Positions 5,437-6,195 of a stretch of 6,195 nucleotides of DNA are shown in pieces. The notes beneath the pieces are model-generated. The model was not told the origin of the DNA, searched no databases, and saw only the letters and a list, made by a program, of their open reading frames with translations. Made by a program: the position numbers and the translations under genes. Each line of letters opens with the position of its first letter. The stretch's first letter is position 1. The DNA comes from Prolixibacteraceae bacterium. Its GTDB lineage: Bacteria > Bacteroidota > Bacteroidia > Bacteroidales > Prolixibacteraceae. Location: positions 1 to 6,195 of the forward strand of contig JAQIDF010000365.1 of NCBI GenBank assembly GCA_027858145.1, written 5' to 3'.

Positions 5437-6195
5437 TTATTTCAATTTTTGTTCCAATTTCGCCAATCGCTTCTCTATTTCTGATAGTTGTTTGTTTTGG
5501 TCTTCAAGCTCAATTAAACGTTTGTTTTGGCTTTCAATTTCGGCTTGCTGTGCTTTTACTGCTTCATACAGAATAGCCACAAACCCTTGGTAATCTATCG
5601 ACAAATAACCATCATCATCTTCATATACCAGTTCCGGGTAAACTTTTTGTACATCCTGGGCTAAAAAACCATAATGTTTATGCTCAAAAAACAAACGATC
5701 CAGCTTTTTCATTTTCGATGTATCGGAGTCGGCTATTCCAAATTTTTTATCATTACCATTAAAATTATACTCTTTAGCTTCAATTCCTTTAAACTTAACT
5801 TTATCATGCTTTAGCTTCTCAATGTTCTTTTTCAACCGTTTATCCGAAGATGTGGTTATTGTTCCGGTAACATAAATTGAACCATTAACATGTAGTTTGG
5901 CAGAAGGATCTGTTACATTATAGCCAATACCAACTCCTCCCCAGTTACCAGTTGTAATAAGCACATCATTTCCCTGCTTGTTAAGATATAAAGGTGTAAC
6001 ATTCCAACTTTGCATCCAGGAATAACCCGAATTCACACCAATACTTAAACACGAGTTGCTGCTATACCAGTCGCCGATAACTAAGTTTTTGTTTCCCGGA
6101 CTTGAATACTGAGGATCAATAGTTAAACGTGCATACGAAGTACCAGGTGATCCAATTATTACATTATTATTCGGACGTACTTCTAATTGCGCATG
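5437..6195 (-). CDS. Peptidase_S74 (tail fiber domain) protein, 5' end outside window
   Basis: The frame stays open from the stop at 5437 to the last base of the window, giving 253 visible residues and no start. A GTG at 6036 could be read as a start, but the 53 codons upstream keep clear fibre-type sequence (A-Q-L-E-V-R-P-N-N-N-V-I-I-G), so it is internal. Visible parts: a beta-rich stalk with the G-V-G-I-G and A-K-L-H-V-N-G patterns typical of Bacteroidota fibre proteins; the S74 domain from S117-D118 with K122 (S-D-K-R-L-K) as the Ser/Lys pair; the core H-Y-G-F-L-A-Q-D-V; and a C-terminal coiled coil. Over 53 aligned residues from that core into the coiled coil, 33 are identical to the S74 protein at 2239-2892. 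Family knowledge says the domain assembles a trimer and can cleave itself off. Export is expected, but the N-terminus cannot be seen. The protease gene follows after 20 bp. Confidence 0.87.
   Translation of the reverse strand, partial: HAQLEVRPNNNVIIGSPGTSYARLTIDPQYSSPGNKNLVIGDWYSSNSCLSIGVNSGYSWMQSWNVTPLYLNKQGNDVLITTGNWGGVGIGYNVTDPSAKLHVNGSIYVTGTITTSSDKRLKKNIEKLKHDKVKFKGIEAKEYNFNGNDKKFGIADSDTSKMKKLDRLFFEHKHYGFLAQDVQKVYPELVYEDDDGYLSIDYQGFVAILYEAVKAQQAEIESQNKRLIELEDQNKQLSEIEKRLAKLEQKLK
5480..5539 (-). repeat. Tandem 30-bp duplication inside the S74 coiled coil
   Basis: The word TTTGTTTTGG occurs at 5491 and again at 5521, exactly 30 bp apart, and is followed by near-identical bases. In protein it gives two successive 10-residue units, Q-N-K-R-L-I-E-L-E-D and Q-N-K-Q-L-S-E-I-E-K. 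The paralogue at 2239-2892 has one unit, so the coiled coil here is 10 residues longer. Outer limits are approximate. Confidence 0.6.
5522..5552 (-). repeat. 31-bp direct repeat, copy in the partial S74 gene
   Basis: This is the second copy of the block at 2297-2327, in the same orientation and at the same point of the protein. The copies are about 3.2 kb apart in direct orientation and flank the protease gene, so recombination between them could delete or amplify it. Confidence 0.85.

Noticed and set aside
5259..5576. Plus-strand open frame of 105 codons with a hydrophobic stretch
   Set aside because: It overlaps the ends of two well-supported minus-strand genes, and its hydrophobicity is the complement of A-rich lysine codons and the signal peptide region.
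5437..6036. A complete 199-residue S74 gene starting at a GTG at 6036
   Set aside because: The frame is open for 53 more codons to the window edge and those codons read as normal fibre stalk, so the gene is truncated by the window rather than starting there.
2239..6195. Prophage remnant, suggested by two tail-fibre-type S74 domains
   Set aside because: There are no capsid, portal, terminase, baseplate or integrase genes, and the neighbours are secreted enzymes, one with a T9SS tail. S74 domains are common in non-phage surface proteins of Bacteroidota.

Overview
The window looks like chromosomal DNA from an AT-rich member of the Bacteroidota. Three features point there: an 805-residue secreted protease with a C-terminal type A sorting domain of the type IX secretion system (T9SS), a system confined to that phylum; two Peptidase_S74 'tail fiber domain' proteins of the kind common in Bacteroidota; and A-rich start regions without a Shine-Dalgarno sequence. 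No rRNA, tRNA, CRISPR array, transposase or integrase is visible.

All four genes lie on the minus strand and read from high to low coordinates. (1) 6195-5437 is the 3' part of an S74 fibre/chaperone gene whose start is outside the window. (2) 5416-2999 is a secreted trypsin-fold serine protease of the lysyl-endopeptidase type: propeptide, catalytic domain, a small Cys/Asp/Gly motif, a coathanger-like segment and a T9SS tail. (3) 2892-2239 is a short secreted S74 protein. (4) 2230-1 is a large secreted alpha/beta-hydrolase-like protein with a G-E-S-M-G-G nucleophile elbow and a C-terminal coathanger-like repeat; it has no stop codon before the window ends. Gaps are 20 bp, 106 bp and 8 bp. Genes 1-2 and 3-4 look co-transcribed; the 106-bp gap holds two hairpins that could separate or tune the pairs. 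No gene-free stretch exceeds 300 bases.

The main pattern is alternation: S74 protein, secreted enzyme, S74 protein, secreted enzyme. The S74 genes are clear paralogues, with a 31-bp identical DNA block. The two enzymes have unrelated catalytic folds but share a coathanger-like segment. I infer a repeated two-gene cassette that pairs a self-trimerising surface fibre with a secreted hydrolase. Joint function is a hypothesis; the layout and similarities are directly visible.
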